Source: Brevibacterium marinum (lineage in GTDB: Bacteria; Actinomycetota; Actinomycetes; Actinomycetales; Brevibacteriaceae). From it: a stretch of DNA of 64,000 nucleotides. The stretch lies in the NCBI RefSeq assembly GCF_011927955.1, contig NZ_JAATJN010000001.1, forward strand, positions 1,364,001 to 1,428,000, written 5' to 3'. A program made the translations under genes and the position numbers. Shown here piece by piece: positions 35,649 through 44,123 of the stretch. The notes beneath the pieces are model-generated. The model was not told the origin of the DNA, ran no database searches, and worked only from the letters and a program-made list of their open reading frames with translations. The stretch's first letter is position 1, and every line of letters begins with the position of its first letter.

Positions 35649-35654
35649 TAGACT
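35649..35654 (+). promoter_or_regulatory. Candidate -10 of cysS
   Basis: TAGACT, 7 bases before the GTG at 35662. It fits leaderless transcription and decides the start among GTG codons at 35656 and 35662. Confidence 0.5.
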
Positions 35655-35661
35655 TGTGTGC

Positions 35662-37113
35662 GTGACTATCGCTCTGTACAACACCGCCAGCCGCACGACC
35701 GAAGAGCTGCGCCCCGTCAATGCCGGGCATGTGGGCATCTACGTCTGTGGTGCCACGGTGCAGGGGGAGCCCCACATCGGCCACCTGCGTTCGGCTTCGG
35801 TCTTCGACCTGCTGCGGCGTTGGCTGAGCTACCGCGGCTACGACGTCACCCTGGTCCGCAACGTCACGGACATCGACGACAAGATCCTGTCGAAGTCCGC
35901 CGAGGTGGGCCGCCCCTGGTTCGCCCACGCCTTCATGTACGAGCGGGCCTTCACCCGGGCCTACGCCGCTCTCGACGTCCTGCCGCCCAGCTACGAGCCC
36001 CGCGCCACCGGGCACATCACGGAGATGATCGAACTCATCGGCCGACTCATCGACGCCGGCTACGCCTATCAGGCGCTCGACGGCACCGGGGACGTGTACT
36101 TCGCGGCCACCTCGTGGGCCGACTACGGCCGACTGACCAACCAGCGCATCGAGGACATGGAGCCGGCCAACGATGCGGACATGCGCGGCAAGAAGGACGC
36201 CAGGGACTTTGCGCTGTGGAAGGCGCACAAGCCCGGCGAACCGGACACCGCCTCGTGGCCGGCTCCCTGGGGTCGTGGCCGACCGGGCTGGCACATCGAG
36301 TGCTCGGCCATGTCGACGAAGTACCTCGGCGAGAATTTCGACATCCACGGCGGCGGGCTCGATCTGCGCTTCCCGCACCACGAGAACGAGCTGGCCCAGT
36401 CGCGGGCGGCCGGTGACCGGTTCGCCAACATCTGGATGCATTCGGGTCTGCTCAACGTCGGCGGGGACAAGATGTCGAAGTCACTCGGCAACTCCGTGTT
36501 CGCCTCCGAGCTCTTCGACCGATACAGCGCGCTGGCGGTGCGGTTCTTCCTCACGGGCGCCAGCTACCGGTCGATCCTCGAGTTCTCACCCGAGGCCATG
36601 GATCGGCAGACAGCCTCGCTCGATCGCCTGGCGAACTTCCTCCATCGGGCCCGGCAATCACTCGGCGACGCCGCGCCCGCCCTTCCCGACGTCGGCGACT
36701 CCTACGCCCGGCGCAGCGTCGACGTGCCCGAGGAGTTCGCCGCCGCACTCGACGACGACCTCGGCGTGCCCCGTGCCCTGTCCGTGGTGTTCGCGACGGT
36801 CACCGAGGGGGCGAAGCTCCTCGACTCCGGGCAGGAGAAGGCAGCCCTCATCCGGATCGTTGCCGAAGTGGAGCTCATGCTCGATATCCTGGGAGTCAAC
36901 CCCAGCTCCGAGGCGTGGGCCCGGTCAGGCGCGGATGCGAAGGTTGAATCGGCGCTGGACTCCCTCGTCGCCGCGCTCGCCGGCCAGCGGGCCGAGGCGA
37001 AGGCGGAGAAGGACTTCGCCACGGCCGATGCGATTCGCGACAATCTGGCATCGGCCGGGATCGTCATCGAGGACACGCCGGACGGATACCGGTACCACGT
37101 CAAGGACAGCTGA
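35662..37113 (+). CDS. cysS: Cysteinyl-tRNA synthetase
   Basis: A 483-residue class I synthetase that charges tRNA-Cys. The first zinc ligand lies in YVCGATVQ, the HIGH motif in PHIGHLRSA, zinc-site residues in HIECSAMS and GGLDLRFPHHENE, and the KMSKS motif in GDKMSKSLGN. The length matches other bacterial CysRS. A longer frame to 35230 crosses the divergent promoter region and is rejected. In mycobacteria cysS follows ispF and precedes rlmB; here it is still directly before rlmB. Confidence 0.96.
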   Translation: MTIALYNTASRTTEELRPVNAGHVGIYVCGATVQGEPHIGHLRSASVFDLLRRWLSYRGYDVTLVRNVTDIDDKILSKSAEVGRPWFAHAFMYERAFTRAYAALDVLPPSYEPRATGHITEMIELIGRLIDAGYAYQALDGTGDVYFAATSWADYGRLTNQRIEDMEPANDADMRGKKDARDFALWKAHKPGEPDTASWPAPWGRGRPGWHIECSAMSTKYLGENFDIHGGGLDLRFPHHENELAQSRAAGDRFANIWMHSGLLNVGGDKMSKSLGNSVFASELFDRYSALAVRFFLTGASYRSILEFSPEAMDRQTASLDRLANFLHRARQSLGDAAPALPDVGDSYARRSVDVPEEFAAALDDDLGVPRALSVVFATVTEGAKLLDSGQEKAALIRIVAEVELMLDILGVNPSSEAWARSGADAKVESALDSLVAALAGQRAEAKAEKDFATADAIRDNLASAGIVIEDTPDGYRYHVKDS

Positions 37114-37242
37114 GGCGTGCGAGCGCTGACACGTCCACTGCAACCCGCACAGCACACCGCAACCTGCACAGCACACTTTTCAAGAAGACCCTCCCGGTGA
37201 CGAACTCCGGTTCGTGACCACCTACGACTCCTAAGGATTCAC

Positions 37243-38181
37243 ATGGCTTCCACCCCCCGCTCCGGCGGTTCGAAGAAGGGCCCGACCAAGGGCTCCGGCG
37301 GCAAGAACAAGCGCAGTCTGCGCGGCAAGGGTCCCACGCCCAAGGCCGAGGACCGGGTCTATCACAAGGCCCACAAGTCGGCGGCGAACCGCAAGTCCGC
37401 GAACGCCTCGGCACAGGCCAAACGACGCAAGAAGGAAAGCGGCCCGAACATGGTCGCCGGGCGCAATTCGGTGCTCGAGGCACTCCGGGAAGACGTTCCC
37501 GCAACCGCCATGTACGTCGTCGGCAGGATCGATTCGGACGACCGCGTCCGGGAGGCCATCACCCTGGCCACCAAGCGCGGCATCTCGATGCTCGAAGCGA
37601 GCAAACCCGATCTCGACCGGCTCACCGACGATGCGATCCACCAGGGCATCGCACTGCAGATCCCTCCGTACGACTATGCCGAGCCCGGTGACCTGCTCGA
37701 GGCCGCCGCCGACCGAGCCGAGACTCCGCTGCTCGTGGCGCTCGACGGCATCACGGACCCGCGCAACCTCGGTGCGATCGTCCGGTCCACTGCTGCCTTC
37801 GGCGGCCACGGCGTCATCATCCCTGAACGTCGTGCCGCCTCGATGACGGCCGCTGCGTGGAAGACCTCTGCCGGCGCAGCCGCTCGCATCAGGGTCGCTC
37901 AGGTCGTCAACCTCGCTCGCGCCATCGACGAACTCAAGAAGCAGAACGTCTTCGTCGTCGGGCTCGACATGGACGGAGAGGTCGATCTGCCGGAGCTGAC
38001 CTTCAGCCGCGATCCCGTGTGCATCGTCGTCGGTTCGGAGGGCAAGGGCCTCTCGCGCCTCATCGCCGAGAAGTGCGATCAGATCGTCTCGATCCCGATC
38101 GCCGCGACCACGGAGTCGCTGAACGCGGGCATCGCCGCGGCCGTCTCCCTCTACGAAGTCGCCCGCACCCGCCGCCGCTGA
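37243..38181 (+). CDS. rlmB: RlmB/TrmH-type 23S rRNA 2'-O-methyltransferase
   Basis: A 312-residue SPOUT methyltransferase. Residues ~1-65 are a Lys/Arg/Gly-rich basic extension (probably RNA-binding and disordered), then the L30e-like domain starting at NMVAGRNSVLEAL, then the knotted catalytic domain with NLGAIVRSTAAFG, IVVGSEGKGLSRL and ATTESLNAGIAAAVSLYE, the three SpoU motifs. RlmB methylates G2251 of 23S rRNA; the exact target in this organism is inferred. It follows cysS and ends before a very strong hairpin. Confidence 0.93.
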   Translation: MASTPRSGGSKKGPTKGSGGKNKRSLRGKGPTPKAEDRVYHKAHKSAANRKSANASAQAKRRKKESGPNMVAGRNSVLEALREDVPATAMYVVGRIDSDDRVREAITLATKRGISMLEASKPDLDRLTDDAIHQGIALQIPPYDYAEPGDLLEAAADRAETPLLVALDGITDPRNLGAIVRSTAAFGGHGVIIPERRAASMTAAAWKTSAGAAARIRVAQVVNLARAIDELKKQNVFVVGLDMDGEVDLPELTFSRDPVCIVVGSEGKGLSRLIAEKCDQIVSIPIAATTESLNAGIAAAVSLYEVARTRRR

Positions 38182-38226
38182 ACGGCGGGCCCTTTCCGCG
38201 GCAACGCAGCGCACCCGAGCGGCGCG

Positions 38227-38286
38227 AGCAACCCTCCGGGCGCTCAGCAACCTGCAGAGGGGTTGCTGAGCGCCAGGAGGGTTGCT
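38227..38286. terminator. Nested long hairpin between convergent rlmB and APC permease
   Basis: An outer arm of 11 bases (38227-38237 with 38276-38286) and an inner arm of 14 bases (38239-38252 with 38261-38274), separated by a single mismatch and closed by an 8-base loop: in effect a 26-position stem. It lies 46 bases after the rlmB stop and 19 bases from the permease stop, so it can end transcription from both sides. Confidence 0.85.
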
Positions 38287-38304
38287 GAGATCATTGCGTG
38301 CCGC

Positions 38305-39789
38305 TCAGGCCTCGAGGCCGGCGCGGTAGTCCGCTTCGCTGAGCGCGCCGACGCGGGAGTGGCGGCGGCTGTAGGCGAAGTAGACGACGAAGCCGACGAG
38401 CATCCAGAGTCCGAAGACGATCCACGTGGTTCCGCCGAGGTTGACCATGAGGAACGCGCAGGCCAAGGACCCGAGGATCGGGATGGTCGGACCGAAGGGC
38501 ACCTTGAACGAGCGCGGCAGGTCGGGGCGTTTGACACGCAAGTAGATGACGGCGAGGTTGACCAGGCAGAAGGCGAACAGGGTGCCGATGCTCGTCGCAT
38601 TCGCCAACTCGCCGAGGGGGATGAGCGCTGCCGTGATCGCCACCAGGACGCCCGTGACCAGGGTTCCCACCAGGGGAGTGCCCGTGCGCGGGGAGACGAT
38701 GCCGAAGACCTTCGGGACCATGCCGTCGCGGGACATGGTGAGCAGGATGCGTGACTGCCCGTAGAGGACGGTGATGACCACGGAGAGGATTGCGAGCACC
38801 GCAGAGACGGCGAAGACGAAGACTGCGAAGTTCGAGCTCGTGATCTCGTGGACGATCTGGACCAGGGGCGCGGTCGAGGTTTCGAACCACTGCCACTGCC
38901 TCGCACCGATTGCGGCGACGGCGACCAGCACATACATCGTGGTGACGATGACCATCGAGGCGATGATCGCCCGAGGCAGGTCCCGCTTCGGGTTCTTCGC
39001 CTCCTCACCGGCGGTCGAGGCCGCGTCGAATCCGATGTAGGAGAAGAACACGCTCGACGCGGCCGCGGTGACTCCGGCCGCGCCCATGGGCAACATCGGC
39101 GCGAAGTTCCCGGCCTTGAACGCGGTGAAGGCGACGATGGCGAAGAAGACGAGGATGCCGAGCTTGACGAACACGATGATCGTGTTGACGACGCCGGATT
39201 CCTTCGCCCCGCGCATGAGCAGGACCGTGGCGAGGAGGACGACGATGAGCGCCGAGAGGTTGATGACGCCGCCCTCTCCCTCGGGGCCCGCGGTCAGGGA
39301 CGGGGGAAGCGACATGCCGAAGATCCGCAGCGTCTCATTGACATAGTCCGCGGCACCGACGGCCACCGCCGCTACCGACACTGCGTACTCGAGGACGAGG
39401 CACCACCCGCAGATCCAGGCCATGCCCTCGCCGAGAGTCGCATAGGAATACGAATAGCTCGATCCCGAGACCGGGACCATGCCCGCCATCTCCGCATAAC
39501 TGACCGCCGACAGCAGAGCCGTGATGCCGGCCAGGATGAACGCCAGCCAGACGGCGGGACCGGCGATCGGCACGGCCTCACCGAGGATGACGAGAATGCC
39601 CGTGCCCAAGGTGGCGCCGACGCTGATCATCGTCAGTTGGAAGACGCCGAAGGTTCTGCGCAGCCCGCCCGTGGACGCGTCCCGGGTGTCCTCGACCATG
39701 CTGGTGATCGACTTGCGACGCAGCAGCTGGTTGGTCAGCCGGGGAGGATCGGTCGCTGGGGCGGAGGCGGAAGGGTCTCGAGCAGTCAT
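38305..39789 (-). CDS. APC-family cationic amino acid transporter-like permease
   Basis: A 494-residue permease with 12-14 hydrophobic segments. The first helix MISVGATLGTGILVILGEA, then SYSYSYATLGEGMAWICGW and FFSYIGFDAASTAGEEAKNP, match the CAT/YfnA-like APC branch, which imports cationic or small neutral amino acids. The hydrophilic N-terminus is about 55 residues. The start at 39789 has no clear ribosome site. It converges with rlmB. Confidence 0.9.
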   Translation of the reverse strand: MTARDPSASAPATDPPRLTNQLLRRKSITSMVEDTRDASTGGLRRTFGVFQLTMISVGATLGTGILVILGEAVPIAGPAVWLAFILAGITALLSAVSYAEMAGMVPVSGSSYSYSYATLGEGMAWICGWCLVLEYAVSVAAVAVGAADYVNETLRIFGMSLPPSLTAGPEGEGGVINLSALIVVLLATVLLMRGAKESGVVNTIIVFVKLGILVFFAIVAFTAFKAGNFAPMLPMGAAGVTAAASSVFFSYIGFDAASTAGEEAKNPKRDLPRAIIASMVIVTTMYVLVAVAAIGARQWQWFETSTAPLVQIVHEITSSNFAVFVFAVSAVLAILSVVITVLYGQSRILLTMSRDGMVPKVFGIVSPRTGTPLVGTLVTGVLVAITAALIPLGELANATSIGTLFAFCLVNLAVIYLRVKRPDLPRSFKVPFGPTIPILGSLACAFLMVNLGGTTWIVFGLWMLVGFVVYFAYSRRHSRVGALSEADYRAGLEA

Positions 39790-39828
39790 GCGAATATTCT
39801 TGCACGTGCGAAGCCGAGGACCACACGC

Positions 39829-39930
39829 CGCACGGTCCCCCGCACACCCGAGGTCGCACGGTCCCCACACGGTCCCCCGCACACCCGGGCACCGCACGGT
39901 CCCGGCACGGCCCGCCGCACACCCGAGTCC
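39829..39930. repeat. GC-rich ~37-base degenerate repeats upstream of the APC permease
   Basis: About three units built from CGCACGGTCCC and CCGCACACCCG words, at roughly 39830-39853 (partial), 39856-39892 and 39893-39929. They fill most of the gap between the permease start and the SDR stop. Confidence 0.55.
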
Positions 39931-39965
39931 ACGTGGTCTCGGCATATCCCGCCTGACGGAGAGAG

Positions 39966-40835
39966 CTACACGTGCGGGGAGAAGCGTCCGTCCTGGGCCA
40001 TCCAGCCGCCGTCGACGAGCTGGGAGTGTCCGGTCACATAGGTCGAAGCGTCCGAAGCGAGGAACAGGACCGGACCGGCGATCTCGTGCAGGTTGCCCCA
40101 GCGGCCCAGGGCGGTCTTCTCCGCATAGGCGTTCCACCACTCCTCATCGGCCTTGATCTGCTGCGTCAGCGGAGTGTCGAAGGGGCCGGGCAGGACCGCG
40201 TTGACGCGCACACCCTGCGGCCCCAGCTCGCTGGCGAGCGTCTTCGTCAGCTGTACGACACCGGCTTTGGCCGCGGCGTAGAGGCCCTGACCGGGTTCGA
40301 TCGCCAGAGCCCGGAACGAGGAGTAGGTGACGATGGAGCCGCGTCCGCGTACGGCCATCTCGGCGCCGAATCCCCGCATCAGCCGGTAGGTGCCCTTGAG
40401 GTTGATGTCGATGACCTTGTCGAACTCCTCATCGACCGTCGACAGCAGTCGCTTGCGCACGTTCGCCCCCGGGGTGTTGACGAGCACCTGGGCGTCCGGG
40501 TGGGCCGAGACGAGGGCGTTGACCGACTCGGTGTCGGTGATGTCGACGCGTGCGGCTTCGGCACGGTTCGCCCCCGAACCGCCTGCGGCTGCCCGGCGTT
40601 CGGCGATGAGCCGCACAGTCTCCTCGGCGCCGTCGAGGTCGAGATCGGCGACGACGACGCGGGCACCGGCGTCGGCGAGGCCGATCGCGCTCGCCTGCCC
40701 CAGCCCGGAGCCTGCGCCGACGACGACGGCTGTGCGCCCGCTGAGGTCGAAGAGGGCGGGGATCGAGGGGTTGTTCTCATTCGTCGGCATGGTGGTCTGC
40801 TGCGTCGGCACGGGGTTGTGTGGGACTTGCGACAT
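39966..40835 (-). CDS. Short-chain dehydrogenase/reductase
   Basis: A 289-residue classical SDR. The cofactor loop reads VVGAGSGLGQA, followed by VVADLDLDG (an acidic end that favours NAD(H)), LVNTPGANV (the NNAG-like strand), a catalytic Ser in TYSSFRA and Tyr-x3-Lys in YAAAKAG. The C-terminal GHSQLVDGGWM is typical. The start at 40835 has AAAAGGA about 7 bases upstream; a second ATG at about 40789 would shorten a hydrophilic N-terminus. The substrate is unknown. Confidence 0.88.
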   Translation of the reverse strand: MSQVPHNPVPTQQTTMPTNENNPSIPALFDLSGRTAVVVGAGSGLGQASAIGLADAGARVVVADLDLDGAEETVRLIAERRAAAGGSGANRAEAARVDITDTESVNALVSAHPDAQVLVNTPGANVRKRLLSTVDEEFDKVIDINLKGTYRLMRGFGAEMAVRGRGSIVTYSSFRALAIEPGQGLYAAAKAGVVQLTKTLASELGPQGVRVNAVLPGPFDTPLTQQIKADEEWWNAYAEKTALGRWGNLHEIAGPVLFLASDASTYVTGHSQLVDGGWMAQDGRFSPHV

Positions 40836-40953
40836 CGGAGGTCCTTTTCTCAGCTCGGTCGGTTGGGGCGGTGCGGTCGGCGAACGCCTCGTCGACCTCA
40901 AAGGTATGCCCGCCGAGGCGGGGCTCGGGTCCTCGTTCCACTTCGTGGAAGCC

Positions 40954-42222
40954 TCAGAACTTCTCACTGTCGACGTAGAGGGCTTCGTCGGGCAGGTTCG
41001 CGAGGTAGTCGACGATGAAGTAGGCGATGGCCTCCATCGTCGGAATATCGCGCTGTCGTGCCCGGGACATCACACGCCGGTGCTCGACGAACTCATAGAA
41101 GATCTGGCCGGGTTCGAGCTTCTGGGTGAGGTTCTCCGGGATGGCGGAGATGAGGGGCTTGTAGACCTCGTCGAGCCAATGTCCCGCGGCGTCGTCCTCG
41201 TCGAGTTCGACCGGCAGCTCACCCGAGCCGTGCGCACCACCGGTGAAGCCGGGAGCGCTGCGGTGGGAATCGAGGTCGTTGAGCATCGTCCGTGCTTGGT
41301 TCTCGTTCGCGCCGATGCCGGTCAGGCGCAGGAGCCGTCGGGAATGGTGGTTGGGTTCGACGACCTTGGGCTCGACCAGCAGGCTGACACCGTCGAGGTC
41401 GGTGGTCACCGTCAGCTCGCCGAGGTCGAAGCCCAGATCATTGAGCCTGCGGATGCGCTCGTCGATGCGCCAGCGTTCGTTGACGGAGAACTCCTCGACC
41501 CGAGTCAGCTCGGTCCACAGCCCGTTGTAGGCCTCGAACAGACGCTGACCTGCGGCCATCGGGTCGATTGCGGGGTCGATGAGGCCCGCGGCCTGCAGAT
41601 CGAGGAAGTCGCCGGCGATGTTCGTGCGCGCGATGCGCAGGTCCATCTGCCGCTGACCGTCGGAGAGCTGGTCGTGGAGCTCACCGGTCTCCGCATCGAC
41701 GACGTAGGCGGCGTAGGCGTCGGCGTCGCGGCGGAACAGGGTGTTCGACAGCGACACGTCGCCCCAGTAGAAGCCGACGAGGTGGAGCCGGGCCAGCAGG
41801 ACCGCCAGCGCATCGACGAGGCGGCCGGCCGTGTCCTCGGCCAGCGACCGCGAGAACAGGGCGCGGTAGGGCAGCGAGAAGTCCAGGTAGGCCGTCAGAA
41901 GTGCCCCGGGAAGCTCCGTCGCCGAAGTGGTGGTTCGGTTGGTCACATAGGCGCGCGGTTCGACCGTGGGCACGGCCAGGTTCCCGAGAACGCCGAGGAT
42001 GTCGAACTCGCGCAGAGCCCGACGATCGTCGGTCTCCTTGATCGCGAGGACCTCATCGCCGATCTCGACGAAGCGCACGACGTGGCGGGAGATCCCACGG
42101 GGCAGGCCGCCGAGGGAGTCGTGGGTCCACTCACCGAGGGGAAGATGCCAGGGAAGGCGTTCGATCGCGGTCCGGTCGGCACTGCGGACCGCATGGATCT
42201 GCGGTGCTCGAGTCCCGGGCAC
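40954..42222 (-). CDS. DUF4032 protein with a protein-kinase-like core
   Basis: A 422-residue cytoplasmic protein of the DUF4032 type. The first half has kinase-like landmarks in order: Lys62 (VLAIKE), Glu72 (REFDIL), Asp155 and Asn160 in WGDVSLSN (an HRD-like catalytic loop) and Asp176 in VVDAETGE (a DFG-like position). The C-terminal half (about 230-422) is the DUF4032 region, rich in Leu and Asp/Glu, with an MSRARQRDIP segment near the end. The substrate is unknown. The GTG start lies 3 bases after the stop of the degenerate ABC ATPase gene, so the two are one operon. Confidence 0.78.
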   Translation of the reverse strand: MPGTRAPQIHAVRSADRTAIERLPWHLPLGEWTHDSLGGLPRGISRHVVRFVEIGDEVLAIKETDDRRALREFDILGVLGNLAVPTVEPRAYVTNRTTTSATELPGALLTAYLDFSLPYRALFSRSLAEDTAGRLVDALAVLLARLHLVGFYWGDVSLSNTLFRRDADAYAAYVVDAETGELHDQLSDGQRQMDLRIARTNIAGDFLDLQAAGLIDPAIDPMAAGQRLFEAYNGLWTELTRVEEFSVNERWRIDERIRRLNDLGFDLGELTVTTDLDGVSLLVEPKVVEPNHHSRRLLRLTGIGANENQARTMLNDLDSHRSAPGFTGGAHGSGELPVELDEDDAAGHWLDEVYKPLISAIPENLTQKLEPGQIFYEFVEHRRVMSRARQRDIPTMEAIAYFIVDYLANLPDEALYVDSEKF

Positions 42223-42225
42223 CGA

Positions 42226-42933
42226 TCAGGAGTCCACGTCCGCGATCGAGGCGACGAGCGCCTCGGCGACTTCAGGCTTCTCCACTCCGATCAGGCGCCC
42301 ATGGTCGAGGAACGCGATGCGGTCGCCGAGGACCTTCGCGTCCGCGAGGTCGGCCGTGGCGTAGAGGGTGGTCAGCCCGAACTCCTGCTGCAGGTCCTTG
42401 ACCAGACGCAGCGTGTCGGCCTGATGTTCGGGGACGAGGTTGACGACCGGTTCGTCCATGATCAGGACCTTCGGCTGGCGGACCACGGCCCGGGCCAGGG
42501 CGATCGTCTGCCGCTGCAGGGCGGAGAGGTCGCCGGGCACGGAATCGAGGATGCCGCTGAGCCCGATCTTCGAGGTCACGGATTCGACCCGAGCCTGGAT
42601 CTCCTCGGCGGGCAGCCCGTCGACGCGGAGGGCGAAGCCGAGGTTGTCGCGTACGCTCATATGCGGGTAGAGGGCGTAGCTCTCGAGGGCGAGGGTGACG
42701 TCGCGATCATTGACCGCGGCGTGGGTGACATCGTTTCCGTCGATGAGGATCGTGCCCGTCTTGGGCGCTTCCAGGCCGTGCAGCATCCGCAGGATGGTCG
42801 ACTTGCCGGATCCGGACGGGCCGTAGAGGACGAGGAACTCCCCGTCGTCGATGAAGAGGTTGAAGGGATGGACCGAGGGAGACACGGTGTTCTCGTAGGC
42901 GTGACTGAGGCCATTCAACGACACTGTTGACAT
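42226..42933 (-). CDS. Degenerate MalK-like ABC ATPase lacking several coupling motifs
   Basis: A 235-residue ABC-type nucleotide-binding domain without the C-terminal regulatory domain of MalK (about 370 residues). Walker A is intact (GPSGSGKST, residues 38-46), as is Walker B with its catalytic Glu (VLIMDEP, Asp160-Glu161). But the Q-loop Gln is Glu84 (LALESYALYPH), the signature LSGGQ reads LSALQ (136-140), the D-loop Asp is Val167 (NLVPEH) and the H-loop His is Ala194 (YATADLADA). No permease or binding-protein gene is nearby. It may bind ATP as a regulatory subunit instead of powering transport. AGGAGG precedes the ATG. It is coupled to the DUF4032 gene. Confidence 0.85.
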   Translation of the reverse strand: MSTVSLNGLSHAYENTVSPSVHPFNLFIDDGEFLVLYGPSGSGKSTILRMLHGLEAPKTGTILIDGNDVTHAAVNDRDVTLALESYALYPHMSVRDNLGFALRVDGLPAEEIQARVESVTSKIGLSGILDSVPGDLSALQRQTIALARAVVRQPKVLIMDEPVVNLVPEHQADTLRLVKDLQQEFGLTTLYATADLADAKVLGDRIAFLDHGRLIGVEKPEVAEALVASIADVDS

Positions 42934-43129
42934 GTTTCCTCCTAAAGTGTTCGTGAGCAGCTGGTCGTCGGTGACCTGGCGGGGATGCTCAGTCCTTCTC
43001 ATCCTAAGCCGTCGGACGCGATCCGAGACAGCTCATTCGACAAAGCGTAGAGTGATTCTCAGCACTGTGTCAGCGCACGGTCGCAGACCTGGGCGAACGC
43101 TGGGTGAGAAACCTCGGTGGGCGCGCCGA

Positions 43130-43135
43130 TAGACT
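43130..43135 (+). promoter_or_regulatory. Candidate -10 of the first LacI gene
   Basis: TAGACT, 7 bases before the ATG at 43143, with no ribosome site between. Confidence 0.5.
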
Positions 43136-43142
43136 GCCCGGT

Positions 43143-44123
43143 ATGAAGGTCAAGCTCGATGACGTCGCAGCCCGGGCCGGCGTGTCCCTGGCGACGGTCT
43201 CCCGCGTCCTCGGCAGGCGCGGGGCGGTGGCCGAGGAGACCCGGGCCAAGGTGCTCGAGGCGATGAATTCGCTCGGCTACTCGCGCTCCACTCTGCTGCA
43301 TGAGGCGCCGAGGCGACTGGTGGCCGTCAGCACGCCGGGGAACCCCGAGCACTGGCAGGTCCAGGTCTGCACCCGCGTGGCCACGGAACTTCAAGAGCAC
43401 GGCCTGCTCATCACCCGCCCACCCGTCGAGACGGAGACCGCCCCGCTCGAGGTGGCCGTCGATGCCGGTGCCGTCGCCCTCGTGACGCCGACGCTGACGA
43501 GCCTGCACACCGATATCCCCTGCATCCGGGTCGACGAACAGTCGGCGCTGGACTCCGACGACGCCAGCGGCGACATCATCGCGGCTCGACTCGACCTCGG
43601 CGGAGGGATGACGACGGCCTTCGAACACCTTCAGGCCATCGGGCACCGGCGCATCGGCCTGATCTGCAACGACAGCGGCGAACTCGCGGTGCAGCTGATC
43701 AGACGCTTCCGCGCCGAACACCCCGCCCGCAACTTCGGGGTCAGGCTCGATGACTGGATCGCGCAGGTCCCGAAGTCCTTCTCGGGAGGCTCCCGGGCGG
43801 TCCTCGACCTCAAGGACGCGACCTGCACCGCGGTGATCGTGCAGTCGGCCCTGCAGCTGCACGGAACCCTGCACGGTCTGCGCAACCGTCACCTGCAGGT
43901 GCCGCGCGACATGTCCGTCGTCGGCTTCGGCGACTCACCGACGATGAAGTTCACCGGCCCGCCGGCCACCGTGCTGGGCATCGACGTCGAGGGGCTCTCA
44001 CGGGCGCTGGTGGCGGCGACCCTGTCCACGCTCAAGATCTCCGGTGAGGACCTCCAGTCGGTGCCGCCGGTGTTCCGGCCTCGGCTGCTGGCCCGGGCTT
44101 CGACGACGGCGGCCCGGCAATGA
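43143..44123 (+). CDS. LacI-family transcription regulator 1
   Basis: A 326-residue LacI/GalR repressor. The N-terminal DNA-binding helix-turn-helix and hinge (KLDDVAARAGVSLATVSRVL, then GYSRS) are followed by a periplasmic-binding-like sensor domain. The ATG at 43143 starts the conserved helix directly, and TAGACT lies 7 bases upstream. It is divergent from the ABC-ATPase/DUF4032 operon and its stop overlaps a second LacI gene (ATGA). Targets may be that operon or the trehalose genes beyond the second regulator. Confidence 0.9.
   Translation: MKVKLDDVAARAGVSLATVSRVLGRRGAVAEETRAKVLEAMNSLGYSRSTLLHEAPRRLVAVSTPGNPEHWQVQVCTRVATELQEHGLLITRPPVETETAPLEVAVDAGAVALVTPTLTSLHTDIPCIRVDEQSALDSDDASGDIIAARLDLGGGMTTAFEHLQAIGHRRIGLICNDSGELAVQLIRRFRAEHPARNFGVRLDDWIAQVPKSFSGGSRAVLDLKDATCTAVIVQSALQLHGTLHGLRNRHLQVPRDMSVVGFGDSPTMKFTGPPATVLGIDVEGLSRALVAATLSTLKISGEDLQSVPPVFRPRLLARASTTAARQ

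Larger units (their letters stand above)
35325..35661. other. 337-base divergent region between the NSS transporter and cysS
   Basis: On the minus strand it probably carries a long transporter leader: a short hairpin right before the ribosome site (AACCGC...GCGGTT, about 35344-35359) and a 9-pair hairpin at 35460-35481. On the plus strand 35540-35645 is a GC-rich stretch with repeated GGCCCGGG words before the cysS -10. I recognise no known riboswitch consensus (the SAM-I and SAM-IV cores are absent by eye). Confidence 0.5.

Noticed and set aside
35230..35661. N-terminal extension of CysS to 627 residues
   Set aside because: It reads through the divergent transporter start and promoter region; the conserved CysRS N-terminus begins at the GTG at 35662, which has a well-placed -10.
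40390..42930. 846-codon plus-strand frame opposite SDR, DUF4032 and ABC ATPase genes
   Set aside because: It is an antisense shadow of three real genes in a GC-rich genome; the composition is Asp/Gly/Val-rich without any domain, and the minus-strand genes have motifs and ribosome sites.
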